Source: Pseudoalteromonas sp. S2755 (GTDB lineage: Bacteria; Pseudomonadota; Gammaproteobacteria; Enterobacterales; Alteromonadaceae). From it: DNA of 64,000 nucleotides. The DNA is taken from NCBI RefSeq assembly GCF_005886535.1, contig NZ_PNDS01000009.1:43824-107823 (forward strand). Direction: 5' to 3'. Each line of letters starts with the position of its first letter. The first letter of the stretch is position 1. The notes beneath the pieces are model-generated. The model was not told the origin of the DNA, made no database searches, and saw nothing but the letters and a program-made list of their open reading frames with translations. Positions 18,217 to 27,976 of the stretch are shown here, piece by piece. The position numbers and the translations under genes are program-made.

Positions 18217-18461
18217 AAGCGATCGATACAAGTTTTTCCTCGTATTATTAAGGAAAATGCGCCAAGGTCGACTGACTCACATTTCGGCCTTGCGCTAATG
18301 CAAATTTAGGCAAAAAAGCTTGCCCTAACGCAATAAATTAATGGTTTTAACCATTTATACTCAAGTTTACGTTTTATAAATGAACAGGTGACGTTATAAT
18401 CCCGATAATTCCGTCATCCATTATCGTGATTGAACACGTTCAAACGAAGTGAGCAAGGTAA

Positions 18462-18854
18462 ATGAAAAAACTTTCAGCAGCACTTTTATTGCTATCAACA
18501 GCCGCAGTTGCGCAACCATACGACAATTCTCTAACTGAAGAAGCGATTAAAAAACGTCTTCAGCCTATCGGCTCAGTGTATTTAGCTGGCGCTGAAAGTG
18601 CAGCAGAAGCCGAGCCATCAGGCCCTCGCTCAGGTGAGCAGGTTTATCAAGCAGCATGTTTTGCTTGTCACGGCACAGGCGCATTAGGTGCTCCGAAAAC
18701 AGCTGACGATTGGGCTCCGCGCCTAGCAAAAGGTTCAGACGTACTATTAGACCACGCAATTAACGGCTTTAACGCAATGCCTCCTCGTGGTACTTGTATG
18801 AACTGCTCGGATGATGAAATTGCAGCAGCAATCGATTTCATGACGAAACAATAA
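18462..18854 (+). CDS. Cytochrome c5
   Basis: 130 residues with a signal peptide (cleavage near AVAQ). One haem site C66xxC69-H70 (CFACHGTG) and the cytochrome c5 signature MPPRGTCMNCSDDEI, containing the axial Met and an extra cysteine pair. It is a monohaem periplasmic carrier, probably feeding a terminal oxidase. A terminator follows at 18898. Confidence 0.92.
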   Translation: MKKLSAALLLLSTAAVAQPYDNSLTEEAIKKRLQPIGSVYLAGAESAAEAEPSGPRSGEQVYQAACFACHGTGALGAPKTADDWAPRLAKGSDVLLDHAINGFNAMPPRGTCMNCSDDEIAAAIDFMTKQ

Positions 18855-18894
18855 GTATTTCAACTTCTCTATTTGGATTGAAAGACTTATTGGA

Positions 18895-18922
18895 CAGTGC
18901 AGCGTTTATCGCTGCATTTTCG
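18895..18922 (+). terminator. Terminator of the cytochrome c5 gene
   Basis: TGCAGCG, loop TTTAT, CGCTGCA, then TTTTC, about 45 nt after the stop codon. Confidence 0.8.
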
Positions 18923-19079
18923 TCTCAATATAGTGTTATAAAAGCTATGATTAACCGAAAGTTTGGATAAGGAACGAGCTAACTCCTTGTTTTAAAATCA
19001 CATTGAATTATTTCCTTATTTAGTCAGAGAGTTTTGGGAATTACACCGCTTGCGTGTCCTACCCACGCTAAGATCCCTA

Positions 19080-19263
19080 CATCCTGTAGGCAAGGCGAAT
19101 TCACTTCCAAAGGCTGTCTATTGGAAGTGAGCCCAACGCAGTTAGCGCTAAAATTGGCCGCTAGAAGGCGTTAATTATCCGAAGCCGAGGTTGACTAGCA
19201 CCAGCTTTATATTGCTTTATAAAGCGAGTAAGAATGAGAAATTTACACTTGACCGCCTCGGCT
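19080..19263. repeat. Structured intergenic region with several inverted repeats
   Basis: The 396 bp between the cytochrome c5 terminator and the GGDEF gene hold no credible frame but several symmetric elements. There is a 10-pair perfect hairpin TCACTTCCAA/TTGGAAGTGA (19101-19130) and a palindrome TTAGCGCTAA (19142-19151). AGCCGAGG (19183) pairs with CCTCGGCT (19256). The stretch CATCCTGTAGG at 19080-19090 also occurs on the minus strand in the sRNA near polA (14141-14151). It may be a non-coding RNA or the remains of an interspersed repeat; neither is proven. Confidence 0.45.
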
Positions 19264-19318
19264 AAAAGTGAAACTATTAAGCTCAATAATTAAACAACAA
19301 TAAGAACTGGTTTCGTCA

Positions 19319-21889
19319 TTGGAAGAGCCACAACAGCAGGTTAGGAGACTATCTCGGCGAACCGCCAGATTAGAGTCTTTACTCAAAAAGTATAAAAGAA
19401 AGTCTCAACTTCAATACACATTAATTCAGTTATCAGAACAGGCTAGCACTGTTGCTGAGCTTACCCTGTTATATCCCGCAATTCACAATATTCTGTCTCA
19501 ATATTTACCTAGCAAAAGCTTCTATGTTGTCCTGCAAAACCGCTTTACTCAAGCGCTTGAGCTATCATATTTTGTTGATGAAAAAGACGGTATTTCTGTC
19601 CCACTCCATGAAGCACATCACTTTAAAGACGGTGTGACTGGCTTTGTATTTAAAACTGGCGAAACCGTTTATCTCACCAAAGATGACATGCTATCGCGAG
19701 CCAATGCTGGCGAGTTTAAAATAATGGGCAGTCAAGCGGAGCATTGGGTGGGTGTACCTATCTATCGCGACGGCGCAATTATTGGCGTTATGGTATCGCA
19801 AAGCTACGAAGCCGAGCAATCCTACAGCGATCATCAAGTTGAATTGCTTGAAGTAATGTCACTGTATCTGGCCACTGCAATTGAACGTGTTAAAAAGCGT
19901 GAATTACTAGAGTCAGAAGTGAAAATCCGCACGCGGGCACTAATGCAAAGTAATGAAGCACTTAATAAAGAGATAGAAAACCGCAAGCGTGCGCTAGAAA
20001 GACAGCAAATCTTATTCAAGATTTCTGAATTAGCAACCCAGTTCTCCGATATTGACGATGTTTACCAACAAGTTCACGACATTATTCGTTCTATTACTTT
20101 TGCCGACAACCTCTACATAGCGCTTTACGATAAAGAGACGAATTGGCTTACCTTCCCGTATAGCGTTGATGAAAAAACCAGTTATAACCCTCGTCCATTT
20201 GCAAAAGGGTATAGTGAGCTGGTCATTCGTACTGAGCAAAGCCAGTTAATAGACAGCACCCGCGCCAAAGCCTTAGCACTTGAGGGTACAGTAGAACGCC
20301 CTGCAGGCTACAACCACAAGCTTGCTGCAACCAGTTGGCTAGGTGCACCATTAAAAACAGCTACTGGCGTCATCGGCCTGATCGCATGTCAGGCCTATGA
20401 GCACAAACACGAATTTAATTATGATGATGTTGAGCTGATCTCTTTTGTATCTAATCAGATTGCCTCTGTACTACAAACACATTTAGCGAACCAAGCGCTC
20501 AAGATCAGTCACCAGCAGTTAGAACACCGAGTTGCGGAAAAAACCAAAGAGCTACAGCAGGCCAATTTACACCTGCAAATGCAGATGGAAGAGCGCAAAA
20601 AGATTGAGCAACAGCTTTATCATGATGCTCATCATGATTCACTCACAGGTCTTCCAAACCGTAGTTTGTTTTTAACTCAGCTTGAAAAGACGCTGAAGAA
20701 ACATCATCGTTATCCCGAAGATAACTTTGCTGTTCTTTTTATTGATTTAGATAAATTTAAAGACATTAATGATGAATTAGGTCATCAGGCAGGTGATCAA
20801 TTTTTGGTGTGGGTGGCACAGTCATTCTTAGAGTGTATTCGTGAACACGATTTATTAGCTCGACTTGCTGGTGATGAATTCGTGATCTTACTTGATCATT
20901 TAACCGATCGTCAGCAAGCGGAAGATGTCGCCAAACGTATTATCAAAGTCATGCAGCAACCTTTCTGTTTGAAGGGGGTATGCATGCAAAGCGGTGCCAG
21001 CATAGGGATCACCTACAGTAATAAGCTATACCGTAACACCGATGAAATTATCAGAGATGCCGATGCGGCAATGTACTATGCTAAAAACGCTGGCCGTGGT
21101 CGCTATGAATTTTATCATCCATTGCTAACCGCAAGCTCAAATGCTCAAAAGCAGCAAGAGCAGCATCACTTAGATAAGCTCCCTACCCACTTCCGCTGTA
21201 CGGAAATCGTGAACTGGTCTGATAACGCCCAACCAATTGGCTTTTTGGAAGCCTTTGGCGAACATCCAGTGTTAGGCAGCACCAGTTTTGATATTCTGAA
21301 AAAGTTTGCCGCAGAAAAATCTCAACTACTTGAAATTGAGCTACACCTACTTAACAAAGCGCAAGAAATAGCCCTTAGCCGTGATGAAGATATGCTATTT
21401 GGTTGTTCAGCAATGTTACTCGAAAGCGCACATTTTGACACGTTAAAGCAGCAGCTTAAGCGGCAAGACAAAACACTTTGTTTGCTATTCGAAGAAAGCG
21501 AAATTCGCTTTGCGTCTAGTCAGCAGGTATTAAACCTTAGAGCCTTAGCCGATATAGGGATCCCAATTGGACTGAATAATTTTGGTAAAGATCGCTGCGA
21601 TCTCACCCTAATCAGCCAAGTTGACTTTACCTATGTCTTATTAAGCTCAACGTTTAGTAAACGCGTCTTACAGCAAACGAGTTATGAGGTTCAATTACAA
21701 GGTATTTTAGCCGTAACTAAGGTGAAAAATATTAAGGTCATCGCCCGGGGTCCTGCGATTTTAAACTTTAGAAGCTTGCTGGAAAAGCATGGCTTGCAGC
21801 TATTTTTTGGCAAACAACAAATGCTGGATAAGGGCAACGAACGTGTAGCCGTTATCCAGAGTTTTGATAACGAATCAGTCCCGTCTTAG
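19319..21889 (+). CDS. GAF-GAF-GGDEF protein with degenerate EAL domain
   Basis: 856 residues. The TTG start is the first usable codon after an in-frame stop and has only a weak ribosome site. Order: basic coiled coil (about 1-35), GAF 1 (about 35-195), coiled coil, GAF 2 (about 235-400), coiled coil (400-440), GGDEF domain (about 440-605), EAL-like region (about 635-850). The GGDEF signature is AGDEF (517-521) with an intact catalytic Asp in LFIDLDKFK, so diguanylate cyclase activity is likely. In the EAL region the metal-binding residues are replaced (for example DDFG appears as NNFG, and no EAL triad is seen), so hydrolysis of c-di-GMP is unlikely. Cytoplasmic, with no membrane segment. 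Its 3' end overlaps the convergent rep gene by 15 bp. Confidence 0.88.
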   Translation: MEEPQQQVRRLSRRTARLESLLKKYKRKSQLQYTLIQLSEQASTVAELTLLYPAIHNILSQYLPSKSFYVVLQNRFTQALELSYFVDEKDGISVPLHEAHHFKDGVTGFVFKTGETVYLTKDDMLSRANAGEFKIMGSQAEHWVGVPIYRDGAIIGVMVSQSYEAEQSYSDHQVELLEVMSLYLATAIERVKKRELLESEVKIRTRALMQSNEALNKEIENRKRALERQQILFKISELATQFSDIDDVYQQVHDIIRSITFADNLYIALYDKETNWLTFPYSVDEKTSYNPRPFAKGYSELVIRTEQSQLIDSTRAKALALEGTVERPAGYNHKLAATSWLGAPLKTATGVIGLIACQAYEHKHEFNYDDVELISFVSNQIASVLQTHLANQALKISHQQLEHRVAEKTKELQQANLHLQMQMEERKKIEQQLYHDAHHDSLTGLPNRSLFLTQLEKTLKKHHRYPEDNFAVLFIDLDKFKDINDELGHQAGDQFLVWVAQSFLECIREHDLLARLAGDEFVILLDHLTDRQQAEDVAKRIIKVMQQPFCLKGVCMQSGASIGITYSNKLYRNTDEIIRDADAAMYYAKNAGRGRYEFYHPLLTASSNAQKQQEQHHLDKLPTHFRCTEIVNWSDNAQPIGFLEAFGEHPVLGSTSFDILKKFAAEKSQLLEIELHLLNKAQEIALSRDEDMLFGCSAMLLESAHFDTLKQQLKRQDKTLCLLFEESEIRFASSQQVLNLRALADIGIPIGLNNFGKDRCDLTLISQVDFTYVLLSSTFSKRVLQQTSYEVQLQGILAVTKVKNIKVIARGPAILNFRSLLEKHGLQLFFGKQQMLDKGNERVAVIQSFDNESVPS

Positions 21890-23890
21890 CATTGCCCGTA
21901 AGTTCGCAACGTTAGACTTACCTTTTTCCATTCGTTCCGCCTGTGTCGCCACAGGCTTTTTCCCTTCAATTTGTAAATCATCTTGCGGCAATTCTTGTAC
22001 AAAGCGACTCAGCTCTGGGGTGATCTGCTCGCCAAATTGACGACGACTTTTGGTATAAGTCAATGTTAAGGTTTGCTGAGCTCGAGTTATGCCAACGTAG
22101 GCCAAACGTCTTTCCTCTTCGACATTGTCTTCGTCAATACTCGTTTGGTGGGGTAGTAAGCCTTCTTCCATCCCCACCATAAATACGTGTGGATATTCCA
22201 AACCTTTGGACGCATGCAGCGTTAATAACTGCACTGCATCTGAGTCATCTTCCTCTTCATTGCGTTCAAGCATATCTCTTAATGTGAGTTTGCTTACCAC
22301 TTCTGGCAGTGTCATAGCGGGGTTATCTGCGTCTCCAGTAAGCATATCACTGATCCAACGGTATAATTCTGATACGTTTTTCATCCGCATCTCCGCCGCT
22401 TTAGCGCTGGGAGATGACTCGTAAAGATACGCTTCGTAATTAATTTCACGGATCATATCTTTTACCGCTTCCAAGGTATCTCCGCGGGTTGCTCGGTCGG
22501 AAAGCTCAACCACCCAGCGCGCAAATCCCATCAATGCATTTAAGCCACGACCCGCCAAGCGATCCGCAAGCTCTGACTCAAAACACGCCGCAAATAGACT
22601 AATATGGCGCTCGTTGGCAAAGCTACCTAGCTTTTCTAATGTCACCGGACCAATCTCGCGTCGTGGGGTATTAACGATACGTAAAAATGCGTTGTCATCA
22701 TCTTGGTTCACCAAGAACCGTAAATAAGCCATGATGTCTTTGATTTCACTGCGCGCAAAGAAAGACATACCGCCACTAATTTTGTATGGAATACGGTTGG
22801 TCATGAGTGCCTTTTCAAACACTCGAGCTTGGTGATTACCGCGATAGAGCAAAGCATAATCGCGATAGCTAGTACGTTTCATGAACTTGTGTGAAATGAT
22901 CTCCGCGACCACACGCTCCGCTTCATGTTCTTCGTCACGAGTTGCGATCACACGGATCGGGTCGCCGTACCCCAGTTCACTAAACAGTTGTTTATCAAAT
23001 TCATGGGGATTGTTGGCGATAAGAATATTCGCGGCCTTTAGGATCCGACCTGCACTACGGTAGTTTTGCTCCAACTTGATAAGTCTTAGGCCCGGAAAGT
23101 CTTTGCTCAGCAGCACCAAGTTTTGCGGTTTAGCGCCACGCCATGAATAGATAGACTGATCATCGTCGCCAACCACAGTAAAACGTGCGCGCTCACCAAC
23201 TAGCAGCTTCACTAACTGATACTGGCTGGTATTGGTATCTTGATACTCATCCACCAGCAAATAGCGGAAACGTTGCTGCCAGCGCTCTCTTACATCAACC
23301 GACTGATTCAAAAGCAAAGTTGGGATCATAATAAGATCGTCAAAGTCTAACGCATTGTAAGCACGCAGCTGCGTTTGATAACGCGCATAAAGCTGGGCGA
23401 ATAGCGCTTTTTGTGGCTCTCGCGCTTCTCGAATAGCACGCTCAGGCAAAATAAGCTCGTTCTTCCAGTTACCAATCTGCATTTTCAGCAAATTGAGTAA
23501 GTCTTTATCACGCTCGAGCTCTTTTTCAGTGAGTTCACTTAACAACTGATTGGTATCTTGATCATCAAACAAGGAAAAGCCTGGTTTATAACCCAAGGTC
23601 TTGACCTCTTTTTTAATGATTTCCAGCCCTAATGTATGGAATGTAGACACCCACAAACCCTTAGCTTCTTGCTTGCCCAAAGTTTGTGCCACACGTTCAC
23701 GCATTTCTTTCGCCGCTTTGTTGGTAAAGGTGACCGCTGCGATATTTTTGGCTTTGTATTCACACTGCTGCACGAGGTAGGCAATTTTATTGGTAATAAC
23801 CCGGGTTTTACCTGAGCCCGCACCTGCCAATACAAGGCATGGACCACTGATATATTTTACCGCTTCGTCTTGTTTTGGGTTGAGCTTCAT
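21875..23890 (-). CDS. rep: ATP-dependent DNA helicase Rep
   Basis: 671 residues, close to E. coli Rep (673). UvrD/Rep superfamily 1A motifs: Q-motif LNPKQDEAV, Walker A AGAGSGKT, Ia [68 protein letters not shown] and [14 protein letters not shown]. Rep removes protein roadblocks ahead of the replication fork and restarts forks as a 3'-5' helicase. Its 3' end overlaps the GGDEF gene by 15 bp. Confidence 0.95.
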   Translation of the reverse strand: MKLNPKQDEAVKYISGPCLVLAGAGSGKTRVITNKIAYLVQQCEYKAKNIAAVTFTNKAAKEMRERVAQTLGKQEAKGLWVSTFHTLGLEIIKKEVKTLGYKPGFSLFDDQDTNQLLSELTEKELERDKDLLNLLKMQIGNWKNELILPERAIREAREPQKALFAQLYARYQTQLRAYNALDFDDLIMIPTLLLNQSVDVRERWQQRFRYLLVDEYQDTNTSQYQLVKLLVGERARFTVVGDDDQSIYSWRGAKPQNLVLLSKDFPGLRLIKLEQNYRSAGRILKAANILIANNPHEFDKQLFSELGYGDPIRVIATRDEEHEAERVVAEIISHKFMKRTSYRDYALLYRGNHQARVFEKALMTNRIPYKISGGMSFFARSEIKDIMAYLRFLVNQDDDNAFLRIVNTPRREIGPVTLEKLGSFANERHISLFAACFESELADRLAGRGLNALMGFARWVVELSDRATRGDTLEAVKDMIREINYEAYLYESSPSAKAAEMRMKNVSELYRWISDMLTGDADNPAMTLPEVVSKLTLRDMLERNEEEDDSDAVQLLTLHASKGLEYPHVFMVGMEEGLLPHQTSIDEDNVEEERRLAYVGITRAQQTLTLTYTKSRRQFGEQITPELSRFVQELPQDDLQIEGKKPVATQAERMEKGKSNVANLRAMLRRD

Positions 23891-24081
23891 GCAACTAATC
23901 CGGTTATCTTCTCGCTTAGCACAATGTTGGCAACAACTGTCAGTGCTGAGGGGTTGAGGAATTCTTATAAACAGGCCCTAGTTTATCGTATCCATGTAAA
24001 ACTATGAAGCGAACCTTTTCCGTCTGCTACGCATAAGGTAAGATGGACTGTGTATACTGACTCGCAAGCTAAGGTAAGAAG

Positions 24082-24351
24082 ATGATTAATCCAGCCAAAA
24101 TTGAAGAAATTGCTAAGCAAATTTCCAGTAACATGCCACAGGGCGTAAAGAATCTTGCTGAAACATTTGAAGCAAGAACGAAACAGGCGATCCAGAGCAA
24201 ATTATCAGAAATGGATTTTGTTAGCAGAGAAGAGTTTGATATTCAAAGCAAAGTGCTGATCCGTACGCGTGAAAAATTGGTTGAACTTGAAGAAAAAGTG
24301 GCGCAGTTAGAAGCACAACTTGCCAGCCAAGCATCCGGCTCGCAGGAATAA
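24082..24351 (+). CDS. ubiK: Ubiquinone biosynthesis accessory factor UbiK
   Basis: 89 residues. INPAKIEEIAKQISSNMP at the N-terminus and a C-terminal coiled coil (REEFDIQSKVLIRTREKLVELEEKVAQLEAQL) are typical of UbiK (YqiC). UbiK forms a complex with UbiJ and supports aerobic coenzyme Q synthesis and membrane association. Divergent from rep; ribosome site AAGGTAAGAAG. Confidence 0.93.
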   Translation: MINPAKIEEIAKQISSNMPQGVKNLAETFEARTKQAIQSKLSEMDFVSREEFDIQSKVLIRTREKLVELEEKVAQLEAQLASQASGSQE

Positions 24352-24373
24352 GCAACCAAAGCTTTGGAAAGTA

Positions 24374-24398
24374 AAGCGTGCGCTTGTGGCGCACGCAA
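24374..24398. terminator. Hairpin between ubiK and the carbonic anhydrase gene
   Basis: Perfect 8-pair GC-rich stem GCGTGCGC/GCGCACGC, loop TTGTG, between convergent genes. The T tract is poor, so efficiency is uncertain. Confidence 0.55.
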
Positions 24399-24417
24399 TC
24401 TCTAAACTATGTTGACC

Positions 24418-25086
24418 CTAGCAATAGCGTTGATTCACGCCAAGCAAAGACTTTTCATAGCAAAGTGATAGTTGCTCCATATCTTCTACGGCGTTCACCA
24501 CCTCATTCAAGAGACCATCAGCTAGACCATAGACCCATCCGTGTACCGTCAAAGCTTGACCTCGCTGCCAAGCATCTTGAACGATATTGCTCTGACACAC
24601 GTTGCGCACCTGTTCAACCACATTTAGCTCACAAAGCGCCGCACACTGCTTTTCTCTGTTCACTTGTTCGATAATCGCTTGGTGTTTCTCTTTCACATCC
24701 GCGACATGACGCAGCCAGTTATCGATAAGGCCAAACTTAGCATTATCAAGCACCGCTTGCACTCCACCGCAACCGTAGTGGCCTACCACCATAATGTGAT
24801 CCACTTTGAGCACCTCAACCGCATACTGCATGACCGACAAACAGTTGTGATCGGTATGCACAACAACATTAGCAACATTGCGGTGAACAAACAGCTCTCC
24901 GGGCATTAAATCTACAATCTCATTTGCAGGGACACGAGAGTCAGAGCAGCCAATCCACAGGTAATCTGGATTTTGCTGTTGCGATAGCTTTTTGAAAAAC
25001 TCAGGATCACTGGCATTGGTGCGATCTGCCCACTGTTTATTGTTATCGAGTAAATGACTAAGCGGACTTGGGCTCGTATTACACAT
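24418..25086 (-). CDS. can: Beta-class carbonic anhydrase
   Basis: 222 residues. Zinc ligands Cys47, His103 and Cys106 with the Asp49-Arg51 dyad (WIGCSDSRVPA, VVGHYGCGGV) define a beta carbonic anhydrase of the Can type. It interconverts CO2 and bicarbonate in the cytoplasm, supplying bicarbonate for carboxylases. Its ATG overlaps the stop of the upstream methyltransferase gene (TAATG). Confidence 0.95.
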   Translation of the reverse strand: MCNTSPSPLSHLLDNNKQWADRTNASDPEFFKKLSQQQNPDYLWIGCSDSRVPANEIVDLMPGELFVHRNVANVVVHTDHNCLSVMQYAVEVLKVDHIMVVGHYGCGGVQAVLDNAKFGLIDNWLRHVADVKEKHQAIIEQVNREKQCAALCELNVVEQVRNVCQSNIVQDAWQRGQALTVHGWVYGLADGLLNEVVNAVEDMEQLSLCYEKSLLGVNQRYC

Positions 25087-26282
25087 TAATGGTTCTCCGA
25101 CTGACGCTCAGCCTGTATCAAAATATTCCTTGGGGTGAGTGACTTTTCGCAAAAAGTACTAAGGGTGACATCATACCCAGCTGCTTGCAGATATAAAACC
25201 CTATCCAGGACCAACCAGATCTCAATCGCACGACGAAACACGTGTCGTACTAACTCAATTCTGTCCGTTACTTGTTTTCGTTCACGCCCAATACGTTCAT
25301 ATTGGTCAAAATCGATTCCATCAGGCAAGATTAGTTGCTTCTGCTCAGCTGCCCAATAACAGAAATCACTAAATGCCCCCGAAAAAATAGCCTTATTGAC
25401 CGAGGGCACACTCACGTAATGTTTATCTGCTGTCAGTTCTCTGCGCAGCGCATCAAATCCTAAGCGCCAACTCACCTCTTTTTTACGTACTTGTGCCACT
25501 CTTCCAGGCGCTGTAACTGTCTCTTGCAGCGCCAACTTCATGTCATGATGAGACAAATTGAGCTGACTCTGCTGTGCTTCAACACTCATGGCTTGATAAT
25601 CAGGTGGTGTAAATAAGTGATAGCAACATGGAGAGAGCGATAGCTTTTTCATGCCATTCGCCACTGCTTGGTGCATAAATACCCGATGTAATTCACCACA
25701 TGCATGCAGTGCAATACCATGGCGATTTTCAACAAAGTGGTGATGTATGTCATCTTTCAGCACGTCGGCACAATGAAAATGCAAGTTTAGATTTTGCCGC
25801 TTCGCACTTTCCTCTCCTTGTCGACATAGATCCGCTTGAAGCTCAATACTGTTTACTTCAGGTGCACCATGATAAGAAAGCAGTCGACCCAAATGACCTT
25901 TACCTGCGCACCACTCTAATACCGATGCTTTGGTTTCGTTTACTGCAGCAACAAAGTCTTGAAGTTGCTCTAATTTACGTCCTTTTATGCCATTGCTCAG
26001 CCAAAATGGTAACTCATCTCTGTGACCCATTTTTTGCGGTAAAACGCTTAGAGCATTCAGTTGTTCGAGCTCTGGAATGTGCTGGCTAAAAAAAGTAAAA
26101 AGAGCATCAGTGTCATTGTCTAATGTTGATACTGCATCGTCGCTTAACCGCAGTAATTCTGATTGCAGTTGTGGCCAAGGAATAGTGAGATGCTCAAAGG
26201 CAACGATCTGCCAATATTGTCGGGTATCGAATAATAATTTATCTAAAAGTTGAAAGCGTTTGCTCGGTTCCACAATGGCCAC
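25086..26282 (-). CDS. SAM-dependent methyltransferase (Methyltransf_32 type)
   Basis: 398 residues. VLEWCAGKGHLGRLLSYHGAPEVNSIELQADLC is the SAM-binding loop of the PF13679-like methyltransferases. A cysteine pair in LSLSPCCYHLF is also characteristic. No signal or membrane segment. The substrate is unknown; similar proteins have been suggested to act on RNA or small molecules. Translationally coupled with carbonic anhydrase by a one-base overlap. Confidence 0.8.
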   Translation of the reverse strand: MAIVEPSKRFQLLDKLLFDTRQYWQIVAFEHLTIPWPQLQSELLRLSDDAVSTLDNDTDALFTFFSQHIPELEQLNALSVLPQKMGHRDELPFWLSNGIKGRKLEQLQDFVAAVNETKASVLEWCAGKGHLGRLLSYHGAPEVNSIELQADLCRQGEESAKRQNLNLHFHCADVLKDDIHHHFVENRHGIALHACGELHRVFMHQAVANGMKKLSLSPCCYHLFTPPDYQAMSVEAQQSQLNLSHHDMKLALQETVTAPGRVAQVRKKEVSWRLGFDALRRELTADKHYVSVPSVNKAIFSGAFSDFCYWAAEQKQLILPDGIDFDQYERIGRERKQVTDRIELVRHVFRRAIEIWLVLDRVLYLQAAGYDVTLSTFCEKSLTPRNILIQAERQSENH

Positions 26283-26309
26283 GGTTGTCAGGGAAACAAT
26301 ACCCTTATT

Positions 26310-27365
26310 CTAGCGTAATTGTTGATGATATTTACGAGAAAAAATTAAGTGGATATACATGGGGATACAGAGCAATGTTAGAATCGCAGCAATAATCAAC
26401 GCCCAAGATAAATTGAGTTGTTCATTTTTCACTTCAGAATAGATGAAACGCGCCTTATGTTCATGAAATTGACTGATATCTAAGTGATATAGCTGTGCTA
26501 TCCATTGCCATTTTGCCGTCGACATTGTTCCAATTGGAATATTAGCCACCTTTATGAACTCCTTTAACTTCTCAGCCTCAAATGCGAGCTGTTCCAAGGA
26601 TTTTTGGGTAGCGTACTGCTGCTTAGTTATCGCTAAGGTTTCTTCTAGATGTAACATAGCGTATCGCCAACCTTTAAGGCTCGCACGACGAAAACGCTTA
26701 ACAAGATCAGGACGATTTTCTAGTACACTTTCCGTAGTAAAAAGCACATCAGCGTAAACGTTTAAACCAAACTGCTTCGGACAAATTTCACGAGTTGCTA
26801 TACCACTTTGCTGCACTGCATAAGGCTCATTGGTGCTATAAACTTGCATCGCATCAAATTTACCCGCGATAAAGTCTTTTAGTGGCTCACGGCCTGAATA
26901 CAAGCGCATATTTTGTGTATTGACGCCGGCACGTTGCAACATCATAAGTAATTCGCCGTTTTCCGTGTGTCCTAAATGACTGAGGCGTTTCCCCTGAAAA
27001 TCTCGGGGAACATAAATATTACTGTCAGCCCTCACCATCCAGCAGTAAGGAGAAGACTGTAACACGGCTGCAAGCGCCACAAAGGGTTTGCCATTAAGTC
27101 TTTGTTTTAAGAGGCCTGAGTGAAACACACCAAACTGAGCTTGACCATATAACACACGAAAATCAACGTTAGGATTATTGGGATCAGCAGGAAGAATATG
27201 AACATCTAACCCTTCCTTATGGTAAAACCCTTTTTCCTTTGCCATATAGTAACCAGCAAACTGAAATTGATGTGTCCACTTTAGCTGTAATGTGACTTTT
27301 TCAAGGGCTGCAATCTGAGTGCTCAAAAATAAAAGTAATAACGCAACATAGTACCTAAACATCAT
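26310..27365 (-). CDS. NMT1/THI5-like binding protein with C-terminal membrane anchor
   Basis: 351 residues. Signal peptide (1-20), then an NMT1/THI5-like periplasmic binding domain (LQLKWTHQFQFAGYYMAKEKGFY, typical of pyrimidine-precursor binding proteins), then one transmembrane helix at about 321-344 and a short basic tail (FSRKYHQQLR). This is the layout of the sensor half of NMT1-containing histidine kinases and GGDEF proteins, but the protein stops just inside the membrane. No permease or ATPase gene of an ABC importer is adjacent. It may be a truncated sensor or may signal through a partner. Confidence 0.8.
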   Translation of the reverse strand: MMFRYYVALLLLFLSTQIAALEKVTLQLKWTHQFQFAGYYMAKEKGFYHKEGLDVHILPADPNNPNVDFRVLYGQAQFGVFHSGLLKQRLNGKPFVALAAVLQSSPYCWMVRADSNIYVPRDFQGKRLSHLGHTENGELLMMLQRAGVNTQNMRLYSGREPLKDFIAGKFDAMQVYSTNEPYAVQQSGIATREICPKQFGLNVYADVLFTTESVLENRPDLVKRFRRASLKGWRYAMLHLEETLAITKQQYATQKSLEQLAFEAEKLKEFIKVANIPIGTMSTAKWQWIAQLYHLDISQFHEHKARFIYSEVKNEQLNLSWALIIAAILTLLCIPMYIHLIFSRKYHQQLR

Positions 27366-27484
27366 ATCCTTGCGTTTTTCAACTGATAATAGCTAACTAT
27401 AGTTTACAGTGCTCAGGCTGCCATTAAGATTGGATAAGTATTGAATATAACAGTAAGCTAAGTGCTACTTTAGCTGACTAGGGC

Positions 27485-27919
27485 TCAAAGCAGTTGTACT
27501 TTACAATTCTCTATATGTGTACCTAGTATGTTCTTAAGGTGATGATAGATCTGCTCTTGGCTGCCTTTACACATAATGTCATAGCCATTACCATTATTCT
27601 TCTCGATGATCCCAAGATAATTCTCATCGATAGCGACAGACTCAACTTGTGCTATTGGCATCATAGTTTTATTTTCCCCGTAGATGAGTATTAACTTCTC
27701 GCCCTCTTTTAATAACATCTGCTCAGGGCGTCTGTTGGTATCAAAATCGCCTCTTAATACGACCGATATCACTGTTATTAAAAGCGCAATTGGCAAGAAA
27801 AGTGTGTGTTCAAACAGATCTGGCCAAAGCGCGCTCACACCAAAATATAAGCCCGCAAACAATACAAGCCTTGCAACTAACGTGATGAAGATGTCCTTAT
27901 TTGTTCTTTTTCTAATCAT
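27485..27919 (-). CDS. Small inner-membrane protein of unknown function
   Basis: 144 residues from ATG 27919 (a GTG at 27928 is possible but less likely). Two hydrophobic segments (about 12-31, 39-57) are followed by a cytoplasmic domain with KEGEKLILIYGENKTMMPIAQVESVAI, suggestive of a small PH-like or beta fold. I do not recognise the family. It lies alone between the NMT1 protein and ilvA. Confidence 0.6.
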   Translation of the reverse strand: MIRKRTNKDIFITLVARLVLFAGLYFGVSALWPDLFEHTLFLPIALLITVISVVLRGDFDTNRRPEQMLLKEGEKLILIYGENKTMMPIAQVESVAIDENYLGIIEKNNGNGYDIMCKGSQEQIYHHLKNILGTHIENCKVQLL

Positions 27920-27976
27920 GTAATCCACTGATAAAATTAGATACTTTCATGACCAGCGTACCTAACTCAGTACTTA

